From Microbacterium sp. Gd 4-13 (GTDB lineage: Bacteria > Actinomycetota > Actinomycetes > Actinomycetales > Microbacteriaceae): 64,000 nt of DNA. Shown piece after piece: positions 8,049 through 15,411 of this stretch (positions are counted from its first letter, which is position 1; every line of letters begins with the position of its first letter). Below the pieces are notes generated by a model that had not been told where the DNA came from, searched no databases, and was given only the letters and a program-made list of their open reading frames with translations. Made by a program: the position numbers and the translations under genes. The stretch covers positions 310,001 through 374,000 of the forward strand of contig NZ_QEIJ01000003.1 in assembly GCF_003095395.1 (NCBI RefSeq), read 5' to 3'.

Positions 8049-8546
8049 CTAGGCGGCGAGGGCGAGATAGGGCTCCCAGCGCGGGTCGGCGCGCTCGGTG
8101 CCGCGCACCGTCCACTGCCCACCGCGAGGGGCCTGCGGCACGAGGCGCAGCTCCCAGTGCATCTCCTGGGGCGTGCGGTCGCTCTTGATGTTGTTGCAGC
8201 GCAGGCAGCAGGCCACGAGGTTCTCCCACGTGTCCTTGCCGCCGCGCGACCGCGGCATCACGTGGTCGATCGTCGAGGCCGCCTTGCCGCAGTAGGCGCA
8301 GCGATGCGCGTCACGGCGCAGCACCCCGCGCCGGGTGACCGGCACCCGACGTGCGCCCGGCACCCGCACGTAGCGCGAGAGCACGATCACCGCCGGGCGA
8401 TCCCAGTGACCGGTGCTCCCCCACACCGGTTCGCCTTCGACGTGTTCGACCACGGTGGCCTTGTCGCTCATGACGAGAACCAGGGCTCGTTTGAACGACA
8501 CCACCGCGAGCGGTTCGTAGCCCGCGTTGAGTACCAGAGTGCGCAT
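8049..8546 (-). CDS. HNH endonuclease family protein
   Basis: The 165-residue protein carries a zinc-ribbon HNH nuclease at residues 89-122: CAYCG, then STIDHVMPRSRGG, then NLVACCLRCNNIKSD. The Cys pairs, the catalytic-type DH and the following Asn are all intact. The N-terminal part (RTLVLNAGYEPLAVVSFKRA) is the usual leader of the widespread stand-alone actinobacterial HNH proteins, whose target is not established. The start ATG at 8546 has GAGAGGA upstream. The gene lies behind a small ORF and terminator-like hairpin at 8629-8748 that could control it. Confidence 0.9.
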   Translation of the reverse strand: MRTLVLNAGYEPLAVVSFKRALVLVMSDKATVVEHVEGEPVWGSTGHWDRPAVIVLSRYVRVPGARRVPVTRRGVLRRDAHRCAYCGKAASTIDHVMPRSRGGKDTWENLVACCLRCNNIKSDRTPQEMHWELRLVPQAPRGGQWTVRGTERADPRWEPYLALAA

Positions 8547-8628
8547 GTCGGCATCCTCTCGAACGGTCCGGGACGGCTTCCCGGGTTATTCGACCTGCGA
8601 CGCGTCGGTCTGCGGAGGGTATGAAAAA

Positions 8629-8651
8629 GGCGCTGTCTTACAGACAGCGCC
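8629..8651 (-). terminator. intrinsic terminator / attenuator hairpin before the HNH gene
   Basis: A perfect 10-bp stem (8629-8638 with 8642-8651) and 3-nt loop is followed on the minus strand by a run of five T. The stop codon of the small ORF 8638-8748 lies in its loop, so a ribosome finishing that ORF would cover the stem. Confidence 0.8.
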
Positions 8652-8748
8652 AGGCGGCCGCGGTTTCACCGCAGCATCCGATCACACGATGCCGAAGGAC
8701 GAGCAGACCGAGCGCATCCATGGTTCGGATACGTGGTGTCGCGCCCAT
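8638..8748 (-). CDS. putative 36-residue leader peptide
   Basis: The ORF starts at ATG 8748 behind a strong AGCGGAGGA ribosome site (spacing about 6) and encodes 36 residues ending RVIGCCGETAAAWRCL. Its TAA stop is inside the loop of the terminator hairpin 8629-8651, and the HNH gene starts 92 bp further on. This is the geometry of a translated attenuator. Three Cys and one Trp cluster in the last 13 residues, so availability of Cys (or Trp) is a conceivable signal. The frame continues upstream to 8862, but that part runs into the M23 terminator and is unlikely to be translated. Confidence 0.55.
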   Translation of the reverse strand: MGATPRIRTMDALGLLVLRHRVIGCCGETAAAWRCL

Positions 8749-8821
8749 CGGCTTCCTCCGCTTCTCTCTACGTCGAGGAAAGGGTAACCCACCGCGACAC
8801 GCCCGAGGGTCGCCGAAAGGG

Positions 8822-8868
8822 GAAACAAAAAGCGGCGTGTCGGAGAACGAATGCTCCGACACGCCGCT
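8822..8868 (-). terminator. rho-independent terminator of the M23 peptidase gene
   Basis: A perfect 15-bp stem (8831-8845 with 8854-8868) and 8-nt loop is followed on the minus strand by TTTTTGTTT. It lies 19 bp after the M23 stop codon. Confidence 0.9.
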
Positions 8869-8887
8869 TCGACGCTGTTGCGGGGGC

Positions 8888-9811
8888 TCAGCCGGCGTTC
8901 TGCTCGAGCCAGGCCCACGGGTCGACGACCGCGTTGTTGATGTGCACCTCGAAGTGGAGGTGGCACGCGGTGGAGCTGCCGGTGCTGCCGACGACGCCGA
9001 TCAACTGACCTGCCTCGACCGTCTGGCCCGACTGCACCTGGCGGCTGCCGTAGGTCATGTGGCCGTAGAGCGTGTTCACGCGCTGTCCGTTGATCACGTG
9101 GTCGATCGTGACGGCGACGCCGTAGCCGCCGAAGCTCTCTTGCGAGACGCGCACGACACCGGCTGCCGCGGCGAAGAGGGGGGTACCGCACGAGGCGAGA
9201 AGGTCGACGCCCTGGTGGTAGCCCGAGTCCCAGAGACCGCGGCCCTTGGTGAAGCCCTGGATCGGCCAGCGCACCTCGCCCGAGCCCGGGGCGGTCATCG
9301 ACAGGTCGATCGGGGTGGAGTTCGTCGAGTTCGCCGAGTTGGTCGACGTCGAGGTCGACGTGGTGCGCGCGGCGGCGGCGACCTGACGGGCACGCTCGGC
9401 GGCTGCCTCGGCGGCCTTCTTCTTGTCGATCTCTTCCGCCGTGGTCGCGGAGTAGCTGCTGCGGTCGAGCTGCGCGACGGTGGCGTCGGACGCGACGACG
9501 AGCGACTGCGCGTCGGCGGCGGCGGCCTGCTGCAGGGTCTTCGTCTCGGCCTCGGGGCGGAAGGCCGCGTAGGCGGGGAGCGCGACGGTGGCGATCAGAC
9601 CGACGACCATCGTGAAGATGACGGCGCTGCGCACCGGACGCGAGCCCGAGCGGGGGCGAGCGGATGCGGCGACCGGAGCGGATGCTGCAACGGTGCGCGC
9701 GACGGGTCGGGCGGCGCGTGAACGAGGGGTGCGTCGTTCACGGTTCCTGCGAGTGAGATCGGTCGCGGTCTGCTCGGGTGCAGATGCGTCCGAATCGATT
9801 GGTTCAGCCAA
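8888..9811 (-). CDS. M23 family metallopeptidase (LytM-type), membrane-anchored
   Basis: With the TTG start at 9811 the protein has 307 residues: a basic N-terminus, one membrane segment (AVIFTMVVGLIATVALPAYA, about residues 63-82), a coiled Ala-rich region, a Ser/Thr-rich linker, and a C-terminal LytM domain with the zinc motifs HQGVD (H-x3-D) and HLHFE. It should cut peptidoglycan cross-bridges or regulate such cutting outside the membrane. The frame stays open to a GTG at 9886, but that codon has no spaced ribosome site, while the TTG has CGGAGG six bases upstream. A 150-nt leader and a promoter precede it. Confidence 0.85.
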   Translation of the reverse strand: MAEPIDSDASAPEQTATDLTRRNRERRTPRSRAARPVARTVAASAPVAASARPRSGSRPVRSAVIFTMVVGLIATVALPAYAAFRPEAETKTLQQAAAADAQSLVVASDATVAQLDRSSYSATTAEEIDKKKAAEAAAERARQVAAAARTTSTSTSTNSANSTNSTPIDLSMTAPGSGEVRWPIQGFTKGRGLWDSGYHQGVDLLASCGTPLFAAAAGVVRVSQESFGGYGVAVTIDHVINGQRVNTLYGHMTYGSRQVQSGQTVEAGQLIGVVGSTGSSTACHLHFEVHINNAVVDPWAWLEQNAG

Positions 9812-9958
9812 ACTTTTCCTCCGGCGCCTCTGCGCGTAACGCTGACTCGTCGACACTCGGTGTGGGGCACGATGTGCGGGCTTCACCCTCTGCGGACGAC
9901 GAGCCGATGAGGCAATCTGCGAGGGGTCCGTTGGCGGGCTTCTCGCCTGTGGACGGGG
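9812..9958 (-). promoter_or_regulatory. long 5' leader of the M23 peptidase gene, riboswitch candidate
   Basis: Between the predicted promoter and the TTG start is about 147 nt of non-coding, G/C-blocked sequence. In actinobacteria, leaders of cell-wall hydrolase genes are often c-di-AMP (ydaO-type) riboswitches. This leader has some fitting fragments (GCCCGCCAACGGACC and GAGGGTGAAGCC), but I could not align it to the consensus by eye. Treat the identity as a guess. Confidence 0.3.
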
Positions 9959-9961
9959 GCC

Positions 9962-9990
9962 ACGCTACCCGAAGGTAACGAATAAGTCAC
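9962..9990 (-). promoter_or_regulatory. promoter of the M23 peptidase gene
   Basis: On the minus strand GTGACT (9985-9990) and TAGCGT (9962-9967) are separated by exactly 17 nt, a fair match to the actinobacterial SigA consensus TTGACA-N17-TAnnnT. Confidence 0.55.
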
Positions 9991-10043
9991 GCTGAGCCGG
10001 GACACCAGTGGATAACCCCGTGCCCCCCGACGCCCGGGGAGGA

Positions 10044-10742
10044 TCAGCGTGCGTCGACGAGGAAGATGTGCGAGGCGACCTCGACGGGCAGTTCGAGCCC
10101 CTCGTCGCTGCCGTCCATCTCAACGAGGACATACCCCTCGTTGAAGCGGTAGCTGCCCGTCGCGCCGGGCATCACACCGGCGTCCTTGAGCTGCTGCAGC
10201 AGTTCGGGATCGACCTGGGCGGGCTCTGCGAGACGACGCACGGTGCCGGTGATCGGGGCACCCTCGTCGGTGAGTTTGCGCACGAGACCGACGACGCCCT
10301 GCTCGAAGGTGTTGGCGGGGTGGTCGCCGAGCTGGTCGAGTCCGGGGATGGGGTTTCCGTACGGAGATTCGGTCGGGTGCCCGAGCAGCTCGACGAGGCG
10401 CCGCTCGACCTGCTCGCTCATCACGTGCTCCCACCGGCACGCCTCTTCATGCACGTATGCCCAGTCGAGTCCGATCACGTCGCTGAGCAGACGCTCGGCG
10501 AGGCGGTGCTTGCGCATGACGTCGACGGCCTTCTGACGCCCGGAGTCGGTCAGTTCGAGGCGACGGTCTTCAGAGACGACGACGAGTCCGTCGCGTTCCA
10601 TGCGACCGACGGTCTGCGAGACCGTGGGGCCGGAATGACCGAGTCGCTCCGAGATGCGCGCGCGCAGGGGAACGATGTTCTCCTCCTCGAGCTCGAGGAT
10701 CGTGCGGAGATACATCTCGGTGGTGTCGATGAGATCTGTCAT
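10044..10742 (-). CDS. dtxR: DtxR/IdeR family iron-dependent repressor
   Basis: The 232-residue protein has the three DtxR domains: a winged helix (residues 1-72), a metal-binding dimer domain (73-140, containing EEACRWEHVMSEQVERRL and SPYGNPIPG) and a C-terminal SH3-like domain. The known DtxR metal ligands fall at identical positions: Met10, Cys102, Glu105 and His106 for the primary site, and His79, Glu83 and His98 for the ancillary site. It should repress iron-uptake genes when Fe(II) is plentiful. The start at 10742 gives this exact numbering; the frame extends to 10814 without conserved sequence. It is divergent from serC. Confidence 0.93.
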   Translation of the reverse strand: MTDLIDTTEMYLRTILELEEENIVPLRARISERLGHSGPTVSQTVGRMERDGLVVVSEDRRLELTDSGRQKAVDVMRKHRLAERLLSDVIGLDWAYVHEEACRWEHVMSEQVERRLVELLGHPTESPYGNPIPGLDQLGDHPANTFEQGVVGLVRKLTDEGAPITGTVRRLAEPAQVDPELLQQLKDAGVMPGATGSYRFNEGYVLVEMDGSDEGLELPVEVASHIFLVDAR

Positions 10743-10834
10743 GGGGTCCTCAGACGTGCGAAGGGAATCGGTCCAGCTTATCCGCTGCCCCAGGCCCCCG
10801 GCCGGGGCGGCCAACCGCCCGCTCGGGCGGACCC

Positions 10835-10840
10835 TAGAAT
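10835..10840 (+). promoter_or_regulatory. -10 element of serC, leaderless mRNA
   Basis: TAGAAT ends six bases before the serC ATG, the spacing expected when transcription starts at the initiation codon. No ribosome site precedes the ATG. Confidence 0.55.
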
Positions 10841-10846
10841 CGACGC

Positions 10847-11959
10847 ATGTCGCACGTGGAACTGCCGAAGGACCTCCTGCCCACCGACGGTCGATTCGGC
10901 TGCGGGCCGTCGAAGATCCGCGGGGCCCAGCTCGAAGCCCTCGTCACTCGCGGCGCGGGGATCCTCGGCACCTCGCACCGCCAGGCCCCCGTGAAGAACC
11001 TCGTCGGCAGCGTACGCGCGCAGCTAGCAGAGCTCTTCCGCCTTCCCGACGGGTACGAGATCATCGTCGGCAACGGCGGGTCGACCGCGTTCTGGGATGC
11101 CGCCGCATTCGGACTCATCGAGAACCGCAGCCAGAACCTCGTCTTCGGCGAGTTCGGCGGCAAGTTCGCCGCCGCGGCCGCCGCGCCGTGGCTGCAGGCG
11201 CCCGACGTGCGAAAGGCCGAGCCCGGCTCGCGCACCACCGCCGAGCCGGTCGACGGCGTCGACGTCTACGCCTGGCCCCACAACGAGACCTCGACGGGCG
11301 TCGCGGCGACGATCACCCGCGTCGAGGCCGATCCGGGCGCCTTGACCGTCATCGATGCGACGAGCGCCGCGGGCGGCATCGACTTCGACGTCACGCAGGC
11401 CGACGTCTACTACTTCGCTCCGCAGAAGAACCTCGGCTCCGACGGCGGACTCTGGTTCGCCGCGGTCTCACCGGCAGCCATCGAGCGCATCGAGCGGATA
11501 GCCGCATCCGACCGCTACATCCCCGAGTTCCTCAGCCTCAAGAACGCCCTCGACAACTCGCGCCTTCAGCAGACGCTCAACACCCCCGCCGTCACGACCC
11601 TGCTGCTGCTCGACGAGCAGCTCTCGTGGATCGCGGGCAACGGCGGCCTGGCGTGGGCGGATGCGCGCACGCGCGAATCGTCTGACGCGCTGTACGAGTG
11701 GGCCGAGGCGTCGAGCATCGCGACGCCGTTCGTGTCCGACCCGGCCGACCGGTCGCCCGTCGTGGTCACCATCGACTTCGACGCGAACGTCAACGCCGCG
11801 GCGGTCGCCCAGAGCCTGCGCGCGAACGGCATCGTCGACACCGAGCCCTACCGCAAGCTCGGGCGCAACCAGCTGCGCGTCGCGACCTTCGTCTCGATCG
11901 AACCCGAAGACGTACGCCAGCTCATCCGCTCGATCGACTACACGATCGAGCGCCTCTGA
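10847..11959 (+). CDS. serC: phosphoserine aminotransferase
   Basis: The 370-residue PLP enzyme converts 3-phosphohydroxypyruvate and glutamate into phosphoserine and 2-oxoglutarate in serine synthesis. The N-terminal FGCGPSKIRGAQLEAL and the PLP-lysine motif APQKNLGSDGGLW (Lys near residue 194) mark the actinobacterial SerC subgroup. Substrate-loop residues such as GTSHRQAPVKNLV are present. The ATG at 10847 follows a TAGAAT -10 box by six bases, suggesting a leaderless message. It is a single gene, with dtxR divergent on its left and an IS remnant about 140 bp to its right. Confidence 0.95.
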   Translation: MSHVELPKDLLPTDGRFGCGPSKIRGAQLEALVTRGAGILGTSHRQAPVKNLVGSVRAQLAELFRLPDGYEIIVGNGGSTAFWDAAAFGLIENRSQNLVFGEFGGKFAAAAAAPWLQAPDVRKAEPGSRTTAEPVDGVDVYAWPHNETSTGVAATITRVEADPGALTVIDATSAAGGIDFDVTQADVYYFAPQKNLGSDGGLWFAAVSPAAIERIERIAASDRYIPEFLSLKNALDNSRLQQTLNTPAVTTLLLLDEQLSWIAGNGGLAWADARTRESSDALYEWAEASSIATPFVSDPADRSPVVVTIDFDANVNAAAVAQSLRANGIVDTEPYRKLGRNQLRVATFVSIEPEDVRQLIRSIDYTIERL

Positions 11960-12100
11960 CCGACGCGCAGACGAGAATCATTCGTCGTCCTGATCGTGCA
12001 GGACGGATGCTGCGGAGCGACTAGCACTCGTCGCCCCGAACTGCTCACGCAGCCCGTCTGTAGAGGTGTGGCTCCTAACCTTGGAATCGAGGATGGGGTT

Positions 12101-12409
12101 ATGCCGAAGGAACTGGCGAATGGGAAGCCGACGATGCGTCGGTACTCGGTCGAGGAGAAGGCCGCCGCGGTGCGGATGGTGAGGACGCTGCGCGCCGAGC
12201 TCGGTGTCACGCAGGGGACGGTGCAGCGGGTCGCGACCCAGCTCGGTTACGGGGTCGAGTCGGTGCGGATGTGGGTGAAGTAGGCCGACGCGACCAAGAC
12301 CCGCGCCCCGCCCGCCCGCGCCCAGCGGGACGAGGAGTTGATCCCGCAGCTGGTCGAGATCTGGGAGACCAACTGTGGACGTTTGACGGTCGGCCGGACA
12401 TGTCGGTAA
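12101..12409 (+). pseudogene. IS3-type transposase remnant (OrfA start fused to OrfB piece)
   Basis: From ATG 12101 the frame reads as the start of an IS3-family OrfA (RRYSVEEKAAAVRMVRTL, then TVQRVATQLGYGVESVRMWVK), a helix-turn-helix. TAG at 12281 replaces what is usually a Gln codon. In the same frame the next stretch (RAPPARAQRDEELIPQLVEIWETN) resembles the N-terminal region of OrfB, so the middle has been deleted. Similarity ends near 12372, with TAA at 12407. A possible left terminal repeat starts near 12059. It cannot transpose and marks a decayed insertion site in front of the sigma-factor pair. Confidence 0.75.
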
Positions 12410-12412
12410 GTG
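12383..12412 (+). promoter_or_regulatory. possible promoter of the membrane protein / sigma factor pair
   Basis: TTGACG (12383-12388) and TAAGTG (12407-12412) are 18 nt apart, just inside the broken right side of the IS remnant and 20 bp before the downstream ATG. It may be native to the pair or created by the insertion. Confidence 0.35.
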
Positions 12413-12432
12413 AACCCAACCTGGAGGATCAC

Positions 12433-13104
12433 ATGAACGAGACGCTCGACCCGATGGACGATCTGCTCAACCGCACGGCACCGCCGCCGATTGAAAGCGG
12501 TTCCGCATTGGGACGTGACCTGAGGATGGTGTCGCGCGAGGCGCGTCGCCACGCCCGGCACACGACTGTGCCGGGCCCCCGTACGCGGCCGGCGCGGGTG
12601 GCCCTCGGTGCGGGGCTCGCCGTGCTTCTCGTGGCCGGAGCTGGCACGGCAGTAGCCGCCACCACCTTCGACTGGGCCCCCTGGGCACAAGACCCCGACA
12701 TCAGCTACCCCTTCGCTTTGCCCAGCGGTCGCGACTGTGAAGCGAGGGTGCAGATGCTCGTCGTGACGAGCATCGACGAGAACGGTCGTATCGAAACCGC
12801 CTACGACGAGACCGTCGCCGACCACTTCCGCGCCTTCGACGCTATCGGCGCCTCGGACGTCGAAGAGTCGATCACCGAGGTGCTGAACCGGAAGGGCAGC
12901 GGCTCCATGATCGTCATCCATCCGGACGGGCAGATTTCCGACATGCCGGAGACGCCAGAAGGGCCAACGCAGGACGATGTCTATGCGGCTGCGGTCGACG
13001 ATGCACTCGGCGATGCCTTACGCACCGAAGCGGTGGCCTATGGCCTGACCGAGGACCAATGGAACTCCAACGAGGTCATCCTGTGCGAAGCGGCACCTGA
13101 ATGA
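12433..13104 (+). CDS. single-pass membrane protein, probable anti-sigma partner
   Basis: The 223-residue product has a cytoplasmic N-terminus of about 55 residues (MNETLDPMDDLLNRTAPPP), one membrane helix (VALGAGLAVLLVAGAGTAVAA, about residues 56-76) and an acidic extracytoplasmic domain with two Cys. No zinc-binding anti-sigma HxxxCxxC motif is present. The next gene encodes an ECF-type sigma factor and overlaps it by 4 bp (ATGA), so the two are co-translated and the protein may sequester or sense for that factor. GGAGG six bases before ATG 12433 sets the start; the frame runs back to 12271 without support. No specific family was recognised. Confidence 0.7.
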   Translation: MNETLDPMDDLLNRTAPPPIESGSALGRDLRMVSREARRHARHTTVPGPRTRPARVALGAGLAVLLVAGAGTAVAATTFDWAPWAQDPDISYPFALPSGRDCEARVQMLVVTSIDENGRIETAYDETVADHFRAFDAIGASDVEESITEVLNRKGSGSMIVIHPDGQISDMPETPEGPTQDDVYAAAVDDALGDALRTEAVAYGLTEDQWNSNEVILCEAAPE

Positions 13105-13610
13105 GATCGGGACGTGCCCTTCGTTATACAGGGCTGGAACGGGCGCTCGAACAGAACTCGGCGGACGTGCTGTCCTACCTGCGTCGCCGGGCAGGCTCAG
13201 AGGACGCGTCAGACCTGTTCGGAGAAACACTCGTCGTGGTGTGGCGGCGGGTCGAAGAACTTCCTGCTGACGCGGACCAAGCACGCATGTGGCTGTTCGG
13301 GGTCGCTCGGGGGGTTCTCCTGAACTACCGACGGGGCGAACGACGCCGCTGGGCGCTGGCAGACCGCCTCAAGAAGCACACACGCCTCGACCCGGTCGCG
13401 CCGCCGGCGGACGAGCACGCTGAGGTCCACGACGCTATAGCGCGGTTGGAACCCGACCTGGGCGAACTCGTGCAGCTCGTGCACTGGGAACACATGACCC
13501 TGGTCGAGGCAGCACAGGTAGTCAGGATTCCCGCGTCCACCGCCCGTGGCCGCTACCAGCGGGCGAAAGAACAGTTGCGGGCCGTACTCGGCACCCCCGC
13601 TCCTCTGTAA
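13101..13610 (+). CDS. RNA polymerase sigma factor, ECF type
   Basis: The 169-residue protein has region 2 (ADVLSYLRRRAGSEDASDLFGETLVVVWRR, then ARMWLFGVARGVLLNYRRGERRR, residues 21-77) and region 4 (LGELVQLVHWEHMTLVEAAQVVRIPASTARGRYQRAKEQL, about residues 120-160), with no region 1 or 3, as in extracytoplasmic-function factors. It overlaps the upstream membrane-protein gene by four bases. The order membrane protein first, sigma factor second is the reverse of many ECF/anti-sigma operons. Its regulon cannot be read from this window. Confidence 0.88.
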   Translation: MRSGRALRYTGLERALEQNSADVLSYLRRRAGSEDASDLFGETLVVVWRRVEELPADADQARMWLFGVARGVLLNYRRGERRRWALADRLKKHTRLDPVAPPADEHAEVHDAIARLEPDLGELVQLVHWEHMTLVEAAQVVRIPASTARGRYQRAKEQLRAVLGTPAPL

Positions 13611-13627
13611 GCGCGGGCACCCCGTGC

Positions 13628-13667
13628 AGAAGGGTGCCGCGGTCGATGCCGGCCGGGGCACTCTTCT
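13628..13667 (+). terminator. inverted repeat after the sigma factor gene
   Basis: Arms 13628-13638 and 13657-13667 (AGAAGGGTGCC) pair with one G-T wobble or mismatch around an 18-nt loop, 18 bp after the stop. There is no U tract, so it is a weak terminator candidate. Confidence 0.4.
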
Positions 13668-13962
13668 GCCGCGCCTGCGAACCGCACTAGCCGATCAACC
13701 TTGCACCGACGCACGACCCCTCGGGAGGTACGTCCCCGAAACGCAGGGTCGCGGCGCGGAAGCATGATTGTCTCGAGCTTGCACCCGGGACCCTTCTATC
13801 CCACTGGCACGTCGCGGGTGCTGGTGTCTTCATAAGGGGATCCGCTACCGGGCCGATGGGCCGAGGGGTTCGAAGCCAGACCAGTTGGAGTCCGTCTCGT
13901 TAATCGATCAACGCGACGAACCGAGTCACACTGGCCGACCGAAGGGGGGCTGTCAGGGTGGG
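13668..13962. other. 295-bp stretch without a recognisable gene
   Basis: No ORF with a plausible ribosome site or codon pattern and no RNA gene was seen. Composition looks less GC-rich than the core genes around it. Together with the IS remnant and the broken DUF695 gene it reads as decayed accessory DNA. Confidence 0.5.
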
Positions 13963-14976
13963 TTACCCCGTGAGGTGTCGGACGGCGGTCCATGCCGGAT
14001 CTTTGTCCGACCGGATCTCAGAACCGCGTTCAACTGCCCAATCGGTGGCGGGCTGTGAAGCATTCTGGTCCTCGCTGTCGAGGTACACGTGGAAGGAGCG
14101 CCGGCCCTGCGTGGTTTCGTGCCCCACCAGAATGCCGCGTCCGCGAATCGTCTCTTCCAGTTCATCCTCGAGAGTGTGGAGCGAATCGAGTACGCCACCG
14201 TCAGCGGGCAGACCATCGTCCCTTGATTCGAACGGTATTTACACGGTCAGGTGCTGATCCAGAGTTGGGAAGTCGTTCCAACGAAGGCCTTTTCGGAAGC
14301 TCGCGATGACGGGATAGCCGTCCGTGTCCGCCCACTTCACCAGAACCCACTCGTCCAGATTTCGTTGCTCTGCAAGCCCAGCAACCGCGGCGACCACGTC
14401 ATCAGGGGTCGCCGACGGCGTCGGCAGAGCAGTGAGAGTCTCGATCACGCCCAGCCAGCGTTCGACGTCGTCCTCGCCGAGCAGCCAATCGAGTACCAGG
14501 AAAGAAATCTGGGTTCTTACCTCCTCCTGCAGGGCGCCGAACTGGGGGTGGTACACCCCAACATCGACACGCATGCGGTTGACGTCCGACTGCAGACTGA
14601 ACAGGGTCTTCGACAGATCTACCCGAGCCTTACCGATCTCGAGGATATTGCTGAGCGCGGAGGGTTCCGCCTCCTGGCTTGCGCGAAATTCCCACGTCGC
14701 GTCGGCAGGTGGGGCGGCCCGGAGCCATCGTTCGGCGAGGGGACGGAGTGCCGCCTGTCCCCCGGCAGAGACCGTCAAGCGGTGCTCCGACTCAGTGCCG
14801 GCGCTGAAATGCCACGCAAGGCCATTGTCGATGGACAGGACTCGCCGATTGAGCTCGGCGACTTTCGGTGACGCAGCGTGCGGGTTGACCGCGTGGCCGT
14901 CGCGACGCCACCAGTCCCAGAAAGCGAAAACGGGATGAGGAGAATCTGCCGACTGGCGAGCACGAAACAGACGCAT
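13963..14976 (-). pseudogene. DUF695 domain protein interrupted by an in-frame stop
   Basis: The N-terminal 245 residues (MRLFRARQSADS through FPTLDQHLTV) end at TAA 14239-14241. The same frame then continues without a frameshift for about 90 residues (IPFESRDDGLPADGG, GRGILVGHETTQGRR, FHVYLDSE, TDWAVERG) to TAA at 13963. That tail looks like the C-terminal half of DUF695 proteins, so the codon after HLTV was most simply a sense codon (for example AAA changed to TAA). The N-terminal part keeps an intact frame and could still be made as a truncated protein. ATG at 14976 begins the conserved sequence; its ribosome site is poor. Function of the family is unknown. Confidence 0.7.
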
Positions 14977-15411
14977 GGCAGCAATGTTCGCATTCCTCGG
15001 AGTCTGGGACTTCCGCACCTCCACAGCCGGTCGTCGCGATTGCTGCTTCGAGTCCACCGCCCGTGGTTGCACGGATCCGCACTGCGGCTCCTAGGAACTG
15101 GCTCGGGCGAAGACTCTCATACCGCTCGTAATGCGATTGTTGTGCGCACTCGGCTATATAAGGCGATCGGAGGAGCTGCCGGTTGCTGGCGTCGACCCGG
15201 GAGGCACCTAGCGCGCCGTGGCTCGCGTGTAGCCCGCCCGCGGATCGGCCCGCTCAAGGGTCCGGATAGGGACGCCGACTCCCGGAGCCGAATACGCCCT
15301 CGTGCCGGTTGCGGTGCACGGGAAGGTGAAAGCCGTCCACACCCCCAGCTCGACAACACGCACCGAAGTAGACGGCGATCAAGCCCCAGTGCTGGGCCCG
15401 GGCGGGAGCGC
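14977..15411. other. 435-bp stretch without a recognisable gene
   Basis: Neither strand shows an ORF with a ribosome site or familiar motif, and no tRNA cloverleaf was found. Near 15360-15405 short G/C dyads follow the stop of the DUF3027 gene on the minus strand and may serve as its terminator, but no U tract is visible. Confidence 0.45.

Noticed and set aside
7762-8229. Minus-strand ORF of 155 codons across the imuA-HNH gap
   Set aside because: It overlaps the HNH gene in another frame and has no ribosome site or recognisable domain.
8749-8862. Longer 74-residue form of the leader ORF
   Set aside because: Its extra N-terminus runs into the M23 terminator, while a strong ribosome site marks the shorter ATG at 8748.
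9812-9886. GTG start of the M23 peptidase at 9886
   Set aside because: The ribosome-site-like AGAGG abuts the GTG with no spacing, whereas TTG 9811 has a well-spaced CGGAGG and a promoter that leaves a leader.
13668-13962. Possible tRNA or small RNA (GGTTCGAAGCC-like T-arm sequence near 13870)
   Set aside because: No cloverleaf or acceptor stem could be formed around it.
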